DNA of 64,000 bases from contig JANWYV010000024.1 in assembly GCA_025055075.1 (NCBI GenBank), forward strand, positions 1 through 64,000, written 5' to 3'. Both the position numbers and the translations under genes were made by a program. Below are positions 7,745-15,897 of the stretch, in pieces. Within the stretch, counting starts at the first letter, position 1. Every line of letters begins with the position of its first letter. Under the pieces are notes generated by a model, which saw only the letters and a list, made by a program, of their open reading frames with translations, was not told where the DNA came from and did no database searches. This DNA is from Blastocatellia bacterium. Lineage in GTDB: Bacteria > Acidobacteriota > Blastocatellia > HR10.

Positions 7745-8578
7745 TTAGAACTCCTTGGGCAGTCGCTCCAATTGCGCTGCTGTAAACACTGGTCCATCTT
7801 TGCACACATAGACGCTGCCCACGTTGCAACGTCCGCATTTTCCGAATCCGCATTTCATCTTGTTTTCCAACGTCGTCACGACGCGCTCTTTGGGATAGCC
7901 GCATTTTTCCAGTGTCAGCAGCATGAAATGAATCATGATGGGCGGACCACAGGTGATGACAATTGAATCGCTCGGCGTGGGCGCGATTTTTTCAAACACG
8001 TGCGGCACCAGTCCGACCTCGCCGTCCCACTCCGGCGTCTCCCCGCCGGGATCAACCGTGCGAATGAGTTTCACGCCATCAAACGCGCTCCATTCGTTCA
8101 TCTCCTCTTTGTAGACGAGATCAGCCACGGTCCGCGCGCCATTGAGGATGAGAATCTCGCCATAGTCCTTGCGATGATCGAGCACAAACTGCAAAGGCGC
8201 TCGCAACGCTGCCATCCCGATGCCGCCCCCGACGAAGATCAAATTGCGTCCGCGCCAGCTCTCCAGCGGGAAGAAATTCCCATAGGGACCACGCAAGCCG
8301 ACCGCGTCTCCGACGGCGAGCTCGCGCAATGCGCCGGTCACTTTGCCCATCAGTTTGAATGTGCATTCGACGTACTCGGCGCGTGTCGGCGAGTTGGCAA
8401 ACGTGAACGGGCACTCGCCGACACCGAATACAGTAAATTGGGCAAACTGGCCGGCGCGCCAGCTCAGTCGGCTGCCGTTGCTCGGCAAGCGCAAGCGTAG
8501 CGTGCGGACATCGGGCGTCTCATCCCGGATCTCATCCACCGTGAGAATACTCGGTACGTAAGGATTCTTCATGGCCAT
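7745..8578 (-). CDS. flxA: FAD/NAD-binding oxidoreductase subunit (FlxA / hydrogenase-gamma type)
   Basis: 277 residues of the ferredoxin-NADP reductase fold. A FAD-binding barrel at about residues 1-100 is followed by an NAD-binding domain with VGGGIGMAALRAPLQ, and a C-terminal [2Fe-2S] site in CGFGKCGRCNVGSVYVC. It is homologous to the gamma subunit of sulfhydrogenases, dihydroorotate dehydrogenase PyrK and FlxA of Flx-Hdr complexes. In this setting it should oxidise NADH (or NADPH) and pass electrons to the FlxB/C proteins. The start overlaps flxB by 10 bases, implying translational coupling. NADH versus NADPH preference is not decided. Confidence 0.87.
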   Translation of the reverse strand: MAMKNPYVPSILTVDEIRDETPDVRTLRLRLPSNGSRLSWRAGQFAQFTVFGVGECPFTFANSPTRAEYVECTFKLMGKVTGALRELAVGDAVGLRGPYGNFFPLESWRGRNLIFVGGGIGMAALRAPLQFVLDHRKDYGEILILNGARTVADLVYKEEMNEWSAFDGVKLIRTVDPGGETPEWDGEVGLVPHVFEKIAPTPSDSIVITCGPPIMIHFMLLTLEKCGYPKERVVTTLENKMKCGFGKCGRCNVGSVYVCKDGPVFTAAQLERLPKEF

Positions 8579-9672
8579 CGCGCTCTCGCTTGATAAATGT
8601 CTAGGCCGACAGGGCAGAATTTAACGCAGCGCCCGCACCCGACGCACATATTGGCGCCGGTGGCCTCAAGAAAGTAGCAGAACTTATGCATCACCCGTTG
8701 CCGATACCGCTCCAGAGCGGTTGGACGTGGATTGTGCCCCGACGCATGAAGGGTGAAGTAGCCAAACGCGCAGGAATCCCAATTCCGGCAGCGGCTCCAG
8801 ATGCGCCCCTGGCGCTCTTCAGACAGGTCGTAGCAATGACACGTGGGGCAAACGAACGCGCATACGCCGCAGCTCAAACAGGCGCGGGCAATCTCTTCCC
8901 AGGCGGGATGCTCGAAATCTTTCTTCAGCTCATCTGGCGAAGGAGTGAGCGCCCGTCGAGGCAGCATCTCCGCCTGCACGGCGCGCAGGTGAGCGGCTTT
9001 CAGCTCATTCAACCAGGTGCTGTGGTCGCTGCCGTTCGGCTTAACCCACGTAGCCTTCACATTGGCCACCAGTGCTTCGCCCTTTTCACTCAGGACTTCC
9101 GCGACAAATCCGGAACCAATATCGAGTTCATCACACAGATCAGCTCCGAGCGGCATGAGGAAGATGTCGCAGCCCTGGGTCGAAACAGGCGACAGGCCAA
9201 CCGTCGTGCAGAAGCACTCCGGCTGCGCATGCGAACAACTACGCCCGATGACGATGAGGTTCTCTCTTCGCCGCGCATAGAACGGATCAGGCGGATCAGC
9301 AAGAAAGACATGATCCAACACAAGCAGCGAAGCAGCATCGCACGGCGTGGCGCCGACAACAACCACCTCGCCTTGGACGGATGCGCTAGCATTCTCCGCG
9401 TCGGCGCTCGTTTCTGCGGCAGCATCTTCAACAACGGGCCTTCGCTCTCTCCACTCGTACCGAAACACGGTCTCCGTCTGCGGGAAGAGTATGTGCTTGA
9501 ACGAGAAGTCCGGCTTGGCGCGCGCGTGAAGATCAATCGTCTCGGCGCGGGTGACCTCACGATAGACGACAAGGCCGTTCTCTGATTGAGGCGCGATCAC
9601 GCGTCTGCCGGTAGCTATGATCTCAGCCAACCAGTCACGCAGATACTGCTCTTGAATCAGGTAAAGAGTCAT
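8569..9672 (-). CDS. flxB: Iron-sulfur relay subunit (FlxB / sulfhydrogenase-beta type)
   Basis: 367 residues resembling anaerobic sulfite reductase subunit A and [NiFe] sulfhydrogenase beta. Two [4Fe-4S] motifs occupy the C-terminal third (CLSCGVCAFVCPTCHCYD and CVGCGRCVKFCPVGLD), and a further Cys group (CSHAQPECFC) sits mid-protein. In Flx-type modules this protein connects the flavin subunit to the MvhD-like subunit and HdrA. The start overlaps the preceding gene as ATGA. No hydrogenase large or small subunit is present, so the hydrogenase reading of this family does not apply here. Confidence 0.85.
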   Translation of the reverse strand: MTLYLIQEQYLRDWLAEIIATGRRVIAPQSENGLVVYREVTRAETIDLHARAKPDFSFKHILFPQTETVFRYEWRERRPVVEDAAAETSADAENASASVQGEVVVVGATPCDAASLLVLDHVFLADPPDPFYARRRENLIVIGRSCSHAQPECFCTTVGLSPVSTQGCDIFLMPLGADLCDELDIGSGFVAEVLSEKGEALVANVKATWVKPNGSDHSTWLNELKAAHLRAVQAEMLPRRALTPSPDELKKDFEHPAWEEIARACLSCGVCAFVCPTCHCYDLSEERQGRIWSRCRNWDSCAFGYFTLHASGHNPRPTALERYRQRVMHKFCYFLEATGANMCVGCGRCVKFCPVGLDIYQARARWP

Positions 9673-11054
9673 CGGATGAACTCCTGCTGATCATCGGGCC
9701 GATAAGTAGCCAGTGGCGGCGCGCTCTCCACCGACTGTCCCGCTTCATAATCAAATTCGTTCTTAATCTCGATAGCGATCTTTCGATTGAGAATGTCCAA
9801 TCGTATGTTGACAGGGCAAACCCGAGCGCACTCGTTGCAACCGACGCATCGGCCTGCCAAGTGCGCGGCGCGAATGATATTCCAGGCCGTGTTTCCTTCT
9901 GGCTGCGCGCTTGGCGTGATCCACTGTGGCCGATGTTTATCGGTGATGCACGTCTCGCAATAGCAGAAAGGACAGACCGCGCGGCACGCATAGCAGCGAA
10001 TGCAGCGGCTGAATTCGTCCTGCCAGAAGTTCCATCGTTGCTCTGGCGAGGCGTTGTCGAGCAGGCGAACAATCTCGTCCAGTGGATTGCTCGAAGCGGT
10101 CGGTCGTTCACCGCCTGCTCCGATGAGCGTGTCATACAACGTTGGCGTGCGCTGCGTGCAGGAGAGACATTTCAGTGCCATCGCTCCGCCCGTCTCAACG
10201 CCTTGACACACCATACCGATGAGATGCACCTCGTGGCGCTGAATCTGATGTTCCTGCAGAAGCCCGACGACGGCCCTCGCATCACACGGTTTGACGACCA
10301 CGGCGATCTTACCAAGCTTGCGAACGAGCGGCCGGGTCAGGTACACAGCCAGATTCGTCTGACAGTAGCGATTCCAAACGAGTTGATCGGCGACGTCTGG
10401 CGACAATGCGAAGAATGAGTTCGCTGTTTGGGGGAGCGTTCCACTGGTGTAGCCCAGCACAGCGTTGACCTCGCTCGCGTCTAACAATTGCTTGGCCTGT
10501 TGCCGCAATTGCTGCGTCATGGCGGCTTCCTGGGCTTCAATACTTGACTCCTGGAATGCAACGCGGTGAGCCTGTTCAATCGCTGCGATTTGCTCGCGCA
10601 GTGATTGTGCCTTTTTACCGTCGGCAGGAGGCGTTGCCCAGGTGAATGGTTCGCCGCTCAACTGCTTGATCTCATCGGCGACGGTATTGACCACTGCTGT
10701 CCATTTCGCGCCTTCGGCTGCCGAAACCCAGGCAAATTGCAGCCGCCGCTCATCCAGTCCCAAAAACAGCATCAATTTGCGGAAGATGTTGAATCGCCTC
10801 CGCGCCAACAGATTGCCGGTCGCGTAATGACAATCGCCAGGATGGCAACCGGAGACCAAAACGCCGTCAACGCCCTGTTCCAGTGCTTTGATGATGAAGA
10901 GCGGATCAATCCGCCCTGTGCAAGGAAATCGAATAATGCGCACGCCGTCGTCGTATTGCAGGCGGCTCGTCCCGGCAGCGTCTGCGCCGGCGTAACTGCA
11001 CCAGTTGCAGACGAAGGCAGCAATCTTTGTTTTCCGTTCGACCTGGTCTTTCAT
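9669..11054 (-). CDS. Fusion of MvhD/FlxD-like and FlxC-like electron-transfer domains
   Basis: 461 residues in two parts. Residues 1-135 are MvhD-like, a [2Fe-2S] protein that docks electron donors onto HdrA, with VCNWCSYAGAD, PCTGRID and GCHPGDCHY. After a helical linker (about 135-205), residues 206-461 resemble F420-hydrogenase-beta/FlxC proteins, with VVKPCDARAVVGLL and the clusters CIRCYACRAVCPFCYCETC and CVGCNECARVCPVNIRLD. In described Flx operons FlxC and FlxD are separate; here they are one chain in D-C order. It starts 4 bases after hdrA and overlaps flxB by 4. The domain calls are firm; the Flx names are by analogy. Confidence 0.85.
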   Translation of the reverse strand: MKDQVERKTKIAAFVCNWCSYAGADAAGTSRLQYDDGVRIIRFPCTGRIDPLFIIKALEQGVDGVLVSGCHPGDCHYATGNLLARRRFNIFRKLMLFLGLDERRLQFAWVSAAEGAKWTAVVNTVADEIKQLSGEPFTWATPPADGKKAQSLREQIAAIEQAHRVAFQESSIEAQEAAMTQQLRQQAKQLLDASEVNAVLGYTSGTLPQTANSFFALSPDVADQLVWNRYCQTNLAVYLTRPLVRKLGKIAVVVKPCDARAVVGLLQEHQIQRHEVHLIGMVCQGVETGGAMALKCLSCTQRTPTLYDTLIGAGGERPTASSNPLDEIVRLLDNASPEQRWNFWQDEFSRCIRCYACRAVCPFCYCETCITDKHRPQWITPSAQPEGNTAWNIIRAAHLAGRCVGCNECARVCPVNIRLDILNRKIAIEIKNEFDYEAGQSVESAPPLATYRPDDQQEFIR

Positions 11055-11058
11055 AATC

Positions 11059-13026
11059 CTATGCTAGAGCTAACACCTCTGAGAATATCTCTTCGTCGGT
11101 GTATCCCAGCAGGTCCATGCTGTGGTTGCGACAAGCGACGGCGCACGCGCCGCATCCGCTACAGACAGCTTCGTTGACACCGGCAACGGTTTTCATGAGG
11201 CGTCCTTGTTTGTCGCGAATTTCTTTTGCTTCGATCGCCCCGAAAGGACAGACGCGACGACAATCGAAGCAGGCCACGCAGGTCGCTTCGTTGACGCGCG
11301 CCACGGTCGGCTCTCGCTCGATCTCACCTCTGGAAAAGAGCTCCAGCGCCTTGCTGGCAGCGCCGCTTGCTTGCGCGACCGTCTCCAGAATATCTTTCGG
11401 AGCCTGCGCCGCTCCGGCAATAAACACGCCTGAAGTCAGCGTCTCAACGGGACGCAGTTTCGGATGCGCTTCTTTGAAAAAGCCGTGCTCATCGGCGACA
11501 ATGCGCAGTTTGCTGGCCAGGCCGTTTTGCGACGATGCCACCATGGCCGTGGCCAGCACCACCAGGTCTGCCGGTATTTCAACCTTTTGATTGCTGAGCG
11601 TGTCAACTCCCTGCACGAGCATCTTCCCATCCAACGGGATCACCCGCGAAACACGCCCGCGAATGTAAAGCACGCGCTCTTGTTCCATCACGCGCTGAAT
11701 GAACTCTTCAAATCCTTTTCCGCCGGCGCGGATGTCCATGTAGAAAACATAGGCCCTACCGTCGTGCACCTTGTGCTTGTAGAGCAGCGCATGCTTGGCC
11801 GTATACATGCAGCAGATCTTCGAGCAGTACGGAACGCCGTGCGCCGGGTCGCGCGAACCGACACATTGAATGAAGACGACGTTCTTGGGAACGCGATGAT
11901 CCGATGGCCTACGTACTTCTCCGCCCGTCGGTCCCGAAGCCGAAAGCATCCGTTCAAATTCCAAGCCATCCACCACGTCAGGATGCACGCCCCATCCATA
12001 TTCGCGCGCCTGCTCGGCAGGAAGTAACTCGTACCCAGTGGCAACGATGATGGCTCCAACGTCGCGCTCCAGCACCTGCGGCTTTTGATCAAAGTCAATT
12101 GCCTTGGGAAGGCATGTCTGCGCGCATTTTTCGCAGGCTAGCGGACTGAGCCCAAGGCAATTCTTCTCATCGAGCGTGTAGACAGCGGGCACAGCCTGTG
12201 GAAACGGAATGTAGATGGCCTTGCGCCAGCTCAAGCCACGATCAAACTCATTGGGCACTGACACAGGGCACACGGCGACACAGTCGTTACAGGCGGTGCA
12301 GAGGTCTTCCCGCACGTAGCGCGGTTTTCTCAGAATCTTCACTTTGAAGTTCCCGATGTAACCCGACACTTCCTCGACTTCAGAATAGGTCAAGAGTTCT
12401 ACATTGGGGTGGCGGCTGACCTCCACCATACGCGGCGTGAGGATGCACTGTGAGCAATCGAGCGTAGGAAATGTTTCGGACAGCCGCGCCATGTTCCCGC
12501 CGATGGTCGGCGCGCGTTCCACCAGCGTGACCTTGTAGCCAGCATTGGCCAGATCAAGCGTCGCCTGGATGCCGGCGATGCCGCCGCCGATGACCAGCGC
12601 CGTTCGCGTGATCGGAACCCGAATCGGTTGCAGCGGTCGCGCGCGCTTGACCTTTTCGACAAGCATCCGAATCAGCTCGCTCGCTTTTGCTGTGGCTGCC
12701 TCTCGGTCTTGATGCACCCATGAGCAATGTTCTCGGATGTTGGCCATCTCCACTCGATAGGGATTTAACCCAGCGGCGGCCGAAGCGCGACGGAACGTTG
12801 TCTCGTGCATGAGTGGAGAACACGCGGCGACCACAACGCCGGTCAGGCGATGCTCGCTGATTGCCTCACGGATCAGTTTTTGTCCAGGCTCGGAGCAGAC
12901 GTAGCGGTAATCGCACGCGCAGACAACACCGGGCAGCGAGCGTGCCTCTTCGGTGATGCGCGCCACGTCAACCGTGCGAGCAATGTTTTCGCCACAATGA
13001 CAGACAAAGACTCCAATCCGCGCCAT
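11059..13026 (-). CDS. hdrA: Heterodisulfide reductase subunit A (electron-bifurcating flavoprotein)
   Basis: 655 residues, full length for methanogen-type HdrA. The N-terminal cysteine domain has VCHCGENI and CDYRYVC. A thioredoxin-reductase-like FAD domain begins at ALVIGGGIAGIQATLDLANAG (about residue 145) with a conserved LDCSQC segment. A ferredoxin insert carries CTACNDCVAVCPV and CEKCAQTCLP, and the C-terminal ferredoxin domain has CVACFDCRRVCPFGAIE and CSGCGACAVACR. HdrA holds the bifurcating FAD and is where low-potential ferredoxin is reduced. The gene lies between the SagB-type gene (42-base gap) and the MvhD fusion. With flxAB and hdrBC it makes a complete Flx-Hdr set. Confidence 0.94.
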   Translation of the reverse strand: MARIGVFVCHCGENIARTVDVARITEEARSLPGVVCACDYRYVCSEPGQKLIREAISEHRLTGVVVAACSPLMHETTFRRASAAAGLNPYRVEMANIREHCSWVHQDREAATAKASELIRMLVEKVKRARPLQPIRVPITRTALVIGGGIAGIQATLDLANAGYKVTLVERAPTIGGNMARLSETFPTLDCSQCILTPRMVEVSRHPNVELLTYSEVEEVSGYIGNFKVKILRKPRYVREDLCTACNDCVAVCPVSVPNEFDRGLSWRKAIYIPFPQAVPAVYTLDEKNCLGLSPLACEKCAQTCLPKAIDFDQKPQVLERDVGAIIVATGYELLPAEQAREYGWGVHPDVVDGLEFERMLSASGPTGGEVRRPSDHRVPKNVVFIQCVGSRDPAHGVPYCSKICCMYTAKHALLYKHKVHDGRAYVFYMDIRAGGKGFEEFIQRVMEQERVLYIRGRVSRVIPLDGKMLVQGVDTLSNQKVEIPADLVVLATAMVASSQNGLASKLRIVADEHGFFKEAHPKLRPVETLTSGVFIAGAAQAPKDILETVAQASGAASKALELFSRGEIEREPTVARVNEATCVACFDCRRVCPFGAIEAKEIRDKQGRLMKTVAGVNEAVCSGCGACAVACRNHSMDLLGYTDEEIFSEVLALA

Positions 13027-13068
13027 AACCTAAACCCGACTTTCGTTGGTTTTGACCATGTTCAAATC

Positions 13069-13779
13069 TCAGCTCCGCTTCTTTCCGACAGGGATGAGGT
13101 AAATAGGTTCTTCATGACCCTTCATGCCCATCACCTGCCGCAGTTCGTGATCGTAAAAGGCGCCGATCGGCACAGCGCCGAGTCCTAGCGCGACGGCCTG
13201 CAACAATACATTTTGCGCCGCGTGCCCGACTTCGATCAGGGCGTATTGCCTTCCACGCTCACGATACTTCTGTGTGGTGCGCTCATAGATGACGGAAAAG
13301 ACGATGGTGGCAGGAGCTTCATACAATGCCTCTTGCTGTAGGGCCGCGCGAGCTATCTGCTTTCGTCGGTCGCCAAGCGCCACGCGCCTGAGCTGATGGC
13401 CGTCCGGTTGGTAGTGGTAAATGCCCGCTGGCAGGTTTTGTACGTGGCCTGCCACCAGGTAGACTTCAAGCGGATAGAGCGCGCCGGCCGAAGGGGCTGT
13501 CCGAAACCCTCCGCTGGCCGTGATGCCTTGAGCCGACCAGAGCAGTTGTGAAATCTCTTCCAACGAGATCATCCGCTTGCTGTCGAATTCTCGAACCGAG
13601 CGGCGTTGATGCAACGCTCGTTCCAGCGACACCGCGCTCTCCAGTCGTGGCGTGGGCAGGCGCAGCCGTTCCGTTTCGCCCGCCTCCTTGCTCTGTGGCG
13701 CATGGGCGACAGCCAGCGTCACTGGTATGATGAATTGCGCTATCATCGTCTTGACAACCCACATTGTGTTCATTGGCAT
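13069..13779 (-). CDS. SagB-type nitroreductase-family protein with hydrophobic N-terminus
   Basis: About 236 residues of the FMN-dependent nitroreductase fold, SagB/ThcOx subgroup: QRRSVREFDSKRMISL, then LLWSAQGIT and SAGALYPLEVYLV, with a late GLGAVPIGAF. SagB relatives oxidise azolines in peptide biosynthesis, but no cyclodehydratase or precursor gene is nearby, and many stand-alone members are uncharacterised. The N-terminus has a hydrophobic run (IAQFIIPVTLAVAHA) that reads like a signal peptide, odd for a gene inside an otherwise cytoplasmic complex. The start is uncertain: GTG 13785 and ATGs at 13779, 13773 and 13764 are all in frame, none with a strong ribosome site. It starts 21 bases after korA. 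Confidence 0.75.
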   Translation of the reverse strand: MPMNTMWVVKTMIAQFIIPVTLAVAHAPQSKEAGETERLRLPTPRLESAVSLERALHQRRSVREFDSKRMISLEEISQLLWSAQGITASGGFRTAPSAGALYPLEVYLVAGHVQNLPAGIYHYQPDGHQLRRVALGDRRKQIARAALQQEALYEAPATIVFSVIYERTTQKYRERGRQYALIEVGHAAQNVLLQAVALGLGAVPIGAFYDHELRQVMGMKGHEEPIYLIPVGKKRS

Positions 13780-13800
13780 GCTCACGCATGCGCCCGGTTA

Positions 13801-14985
13801 TCAGCAGCACAAATCCCCTCGCCTTGGCGCTTTCCCTTGATGGACTCGCATGATGGCTTCCAAGATTGTCTCCGGCTCGTGAATATCGCCGCCAGCGTGC
13901 GGCACCAGCAACACCTGACACGCGTCAACGGCGGCGCGTTCGACTTCGCGCGCCATCTGCCCATAGTTGATTTCCGGAACGACAAAGCCTTTGATGTTTT
14001 TGGAAATGGCTGTCACACGTTCGTCGGGGAACGGCCAGGCCGTGATCAGCCGGAATAGACCAACCTTGACGCCTTTGGACCGCGCCAGCGCAATAGCTCG
14101 TCTGGCGATGCGGGCAGAGATGCCGTAGGAGAGCACGACCACCTCGGCGTCGCCAATGTCGCGCTCTTCCCACTGCATGATGTCATGTCTGTTGACGTGG
14201 ATTTTCTGAATCAGTCGCCGGACCAGCCTTTCGTGTGCATCGGCTTTCATCACAGGATAACCGCGATCATCGTGCGTGAGGCTTTCAAAAAAGACTCGAT
14301 ATGGACTGCCCGCATGCGCCATCGCCGGGACGAGGTCACTGTTGGTTTGGTACGTCTTGAAAAACTGCGGCTCGACCGTAGGCTGTCTTCGTTGCCAGAT
14401 GTCCAGTTTTTCCGCCGGCGGGATGACGACTTTCTCCGTGAGGTGTCCGATCTCTTCATCGGTCATGACGAACACCGGCAGGCGATACCGCTCCGACAGA
14501 TTGAACGCGCGGATGGTCAAATCGAAGCATTCCTGCGCTGATGCTGGCACAACCGCAATGATTTCATAAGGACCATGCGAACCCCATCGCACCTGCATCA
14601 TATCGCCCTGACCGACCATTGTGGGTAAGCCTGTCGAAGGCCCAGCCCGTTGCACGTTGATGATCACAGTCGGCGTTTCGGTCAACACGCCAAGCCCAAT
14701 CGCTTCCATCATGAGCGAGAAACCGGGACCGGAGGTAGACGTCATCGTTTTCGCGCCAGCCCAGGCGGCGCCCAAAATCGCCGTTGCCGAAGCAATCTCA
14801 TCTTCCATTTGAATGTACAAACCGCCAATCTCCGGCAACCGCTCCGCCATCCGCTCAGCGACCTCCGTGCTGGGCGTGATCGGGTAGCCCGCAAAGAATG
14901 TGCAGCCGGCTGCCAGCGCGCCTTCAGCGCAAGCAAAATCGCCTAAGAGAAAATGTTCACCTGTCAGTACTGCTGGGCGACGCAT
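13801..14985 (-). CDS. korA: 2-oxoacid:ferredoxin oxidoreductase, alpha subunit
   Basis: 394 residues of the POR/KOR alpha family. The N-terminal PYR domain has FFAGYPITPSTEVAE and STSGPGFSLM, followed by QRAGPSTGLPT and the RWGSHGPYEI segment; a transketolase-C-like domain follows. RAGPSTGLPT plus a separate small ferredoxin subunit suggests the 2-oxoglutarate (Kor) rather than the pyruvate subgroup, but specificity is inferred. It starts 2 bases after korD, with AGGG and AAGG just upstream. Its beta and gamma partners are encoded 6 kb downstream beyond the hdrA-flx genes. Confidence 0.9.
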   Translation of the reverse strand: MRRPAVLTGEHFLLGDFACAEGALAAGCTFFAGYPITPSTEVAERMAERLPEIGGLYIQMEDEIASATAILGAAWAGAKTMTSTSGPGFSLMMEAIGLGVLTETPTVIINVQRAGPSTGLPTMVGQGDMMQVRWGSHGPYEIIAVVPASAQECFDLTIRAFNLSERYRLPVFVMTDEEIGHLTEKVVIPPAEKLDIWQRRQPTVEPQFFKTYQTNSDLVPAMAHAGSPYRVFFESLTHDDRGYPVMKADAHERLVRRLIQKIHVNRHDIMQWEERDIGDAEVVVLSYGISARIARRAIALARSKGVKVGLFRLITAWPFPDERVTAISKNIKGFVVPEINYGQMAREVERAAVDACQVLLVPHAGGDIHEPETILEAIMRVHQGKAPRRGDLCC

Positions 14986-14987
14986 CC

Positions 14988-15305
14988 TTAACCCTCTTTC
15001 AATAGTCTGTTCTTTCGATTCTCATTCCTTTCGTTTACTGCCGTGACGAAGATCGCAAATTCGGGACACAGGTAGTAGCACAGTTGACAGTTGACGCACT
15101 CCTCCGCTCGCACCGCGACAGGGAAGTGATACCCTTTCGCATTAAATTTTGGCGACATCGCCAGGACATCCTTGGGACAGAACTCAACGCAAAACTCGCA
15201 GCCTTTGCACCGTCCCTCCAACACCGTGACTCGTCCGCGTGGTCGCTTCGGAGCCTCGACAATCGGCTGACGCCTTTTCTGCTGGTTCATCATTGGACTT
15301 CTCAT
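14988..15305 (-). CDS. korD: 2-oxoacid:ferredoxin oxidoreductase, ferredoxin-like delta subunit
   Basis: 105 residues with two [4Fe-4S] motifs (CKGCEFCVEFCPKDVL and CVNCQLCYYLCPEFAI) in a standard 2[4Fe-4S] fold and basic termini. It passes electrons between KorAB and soluble ferredoxin. The frame is open to 15335, but ATG 15305 follows GGGGAG by 6 bases and gives a normal N-terminus, so I use it. It is the first gene of the tightly spaced operon; a 257-base gap upstream probably contains the main promoter. Confidence 0.88.
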   Translation of the reverse strand: MRSPMMNQQKRRQPIVEAPKRPRGRVTVLEGRCKGCEFCVEFCPKDVLAMSPKFNAKGYHFPVAVRAEECVNCQLCYYLCPEFAIFVTAVNERNENRKNRLLKEG

Positions 15306-15562
15306 CGCAGGTCTCCCCTGTGTGCAATCATTCAATCTCCAGCCGCCGTATTGACGCGATCTTCCTCATGCGATCTATCGTCACAATCGAGCTTCTACTG
15401 AGTCTTCGTAAGTTTCCAAGTCCTAAGAGCGGACACTCTGGCGCAGCGCCTTTCACGCACAGGGCTGTCTGGCGCTCTATGCCATGATGTACGCCTGCGC
15501 GTGAGCCTGCAGGCGAGCGCATGTTCAATAAAAATTCGCCAATGGTGAGCGATCAGGCCGAT
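15306..15562. promoter_or_regulatory. Upstream region of the kor-hdr-flx-frd operon
   Basis: 257 bases between the AhpD-like gene and korD, the only gap over 80 bases from here to the end of pckG, so the operon promoter should be here. A 7-bp hairpin (15492-15498 with 15509-15515) could end transcription from upstream genes. A candidate TTGTGA...AAGATC pair on the minus strand (about 15390-15365) is weak. No known riboswitch pattern was recognised. Confidence 0.4.
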
Positions 15563-15895
15563 TCACTCGTTTGCTGTGGGCAGCACATCCATCATCCACG
15601 TGATGGCAGCAAATGCGCCCGACCAACCAATCGTCGTGATGGCCAGAAGCCCCACATGAATCAACTCGTCGGCGCTCACGCCGGCTTTCAAAGCGCGTCG
15701 CGCATGTGAATGCACGGCTCCTTGCCGACCGGCGCCGATTGCGAGCGCCAATTTCACCAATCGTTGTGTTCGCTCATCCAGTGGTCCGGCCTCAGCCGCG
15801 GCTTTTCCCAGTTGATTATACGCTTCCCACACTTGCGGGTACTTCTGGGCAAACTCGCGCAAAGCTTGAGGCAACTCGTTCTCCTGATTCACCAT
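15563..15895 (-). CDS. Carboxymuconolactone decarboxylase / AhpD-fold protein lacking the CxxC
   Basis: 110 residues of the all-helical CMD/AhpD fold. The family segment LVKLALAIGAGRQGAVHSHARRALKAG is clear, but where AhpD peroxidase-reductases have CxxC this protein has AVHSH and no cysteine at all, so thiol peroxidase-type chemistry is unlikely. The His remains. Such proteins often act as cofactor-free decarboxylases or have unknown roles. It lies 2 bases after the TorD-like gene, so it probably belongs to the molybdoenzyme operon. Its substrate is unknown. Confidence 0.8.
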   Translation of the reverse strand: MVNQENELPQALREFAQKYPQVWEAYNQLGKAAAEAGPLDERTQRLVKLALAIGAGRQGAVHSHARRALKAGVSADELIHVGLLAITTIGWSGAFAAITWMMDVLPTANE

Positions 15896-15897
15896 TG

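Noticed and set aside
7745-11054. A [NiFe] hydrogenase operon (beta and gamma subunit homologues)
   Set aside because: No large or small hydrogenase subunit is encoded; the homologues are explained by a Flx-type NADH module.
4901-13026. Methanogen origin because of hdrABC
   Set aside because: Hdr-like modules are widespread in bacteria; no methanogenesis genes are present, and ribosome sites and neighbours are bacterial.
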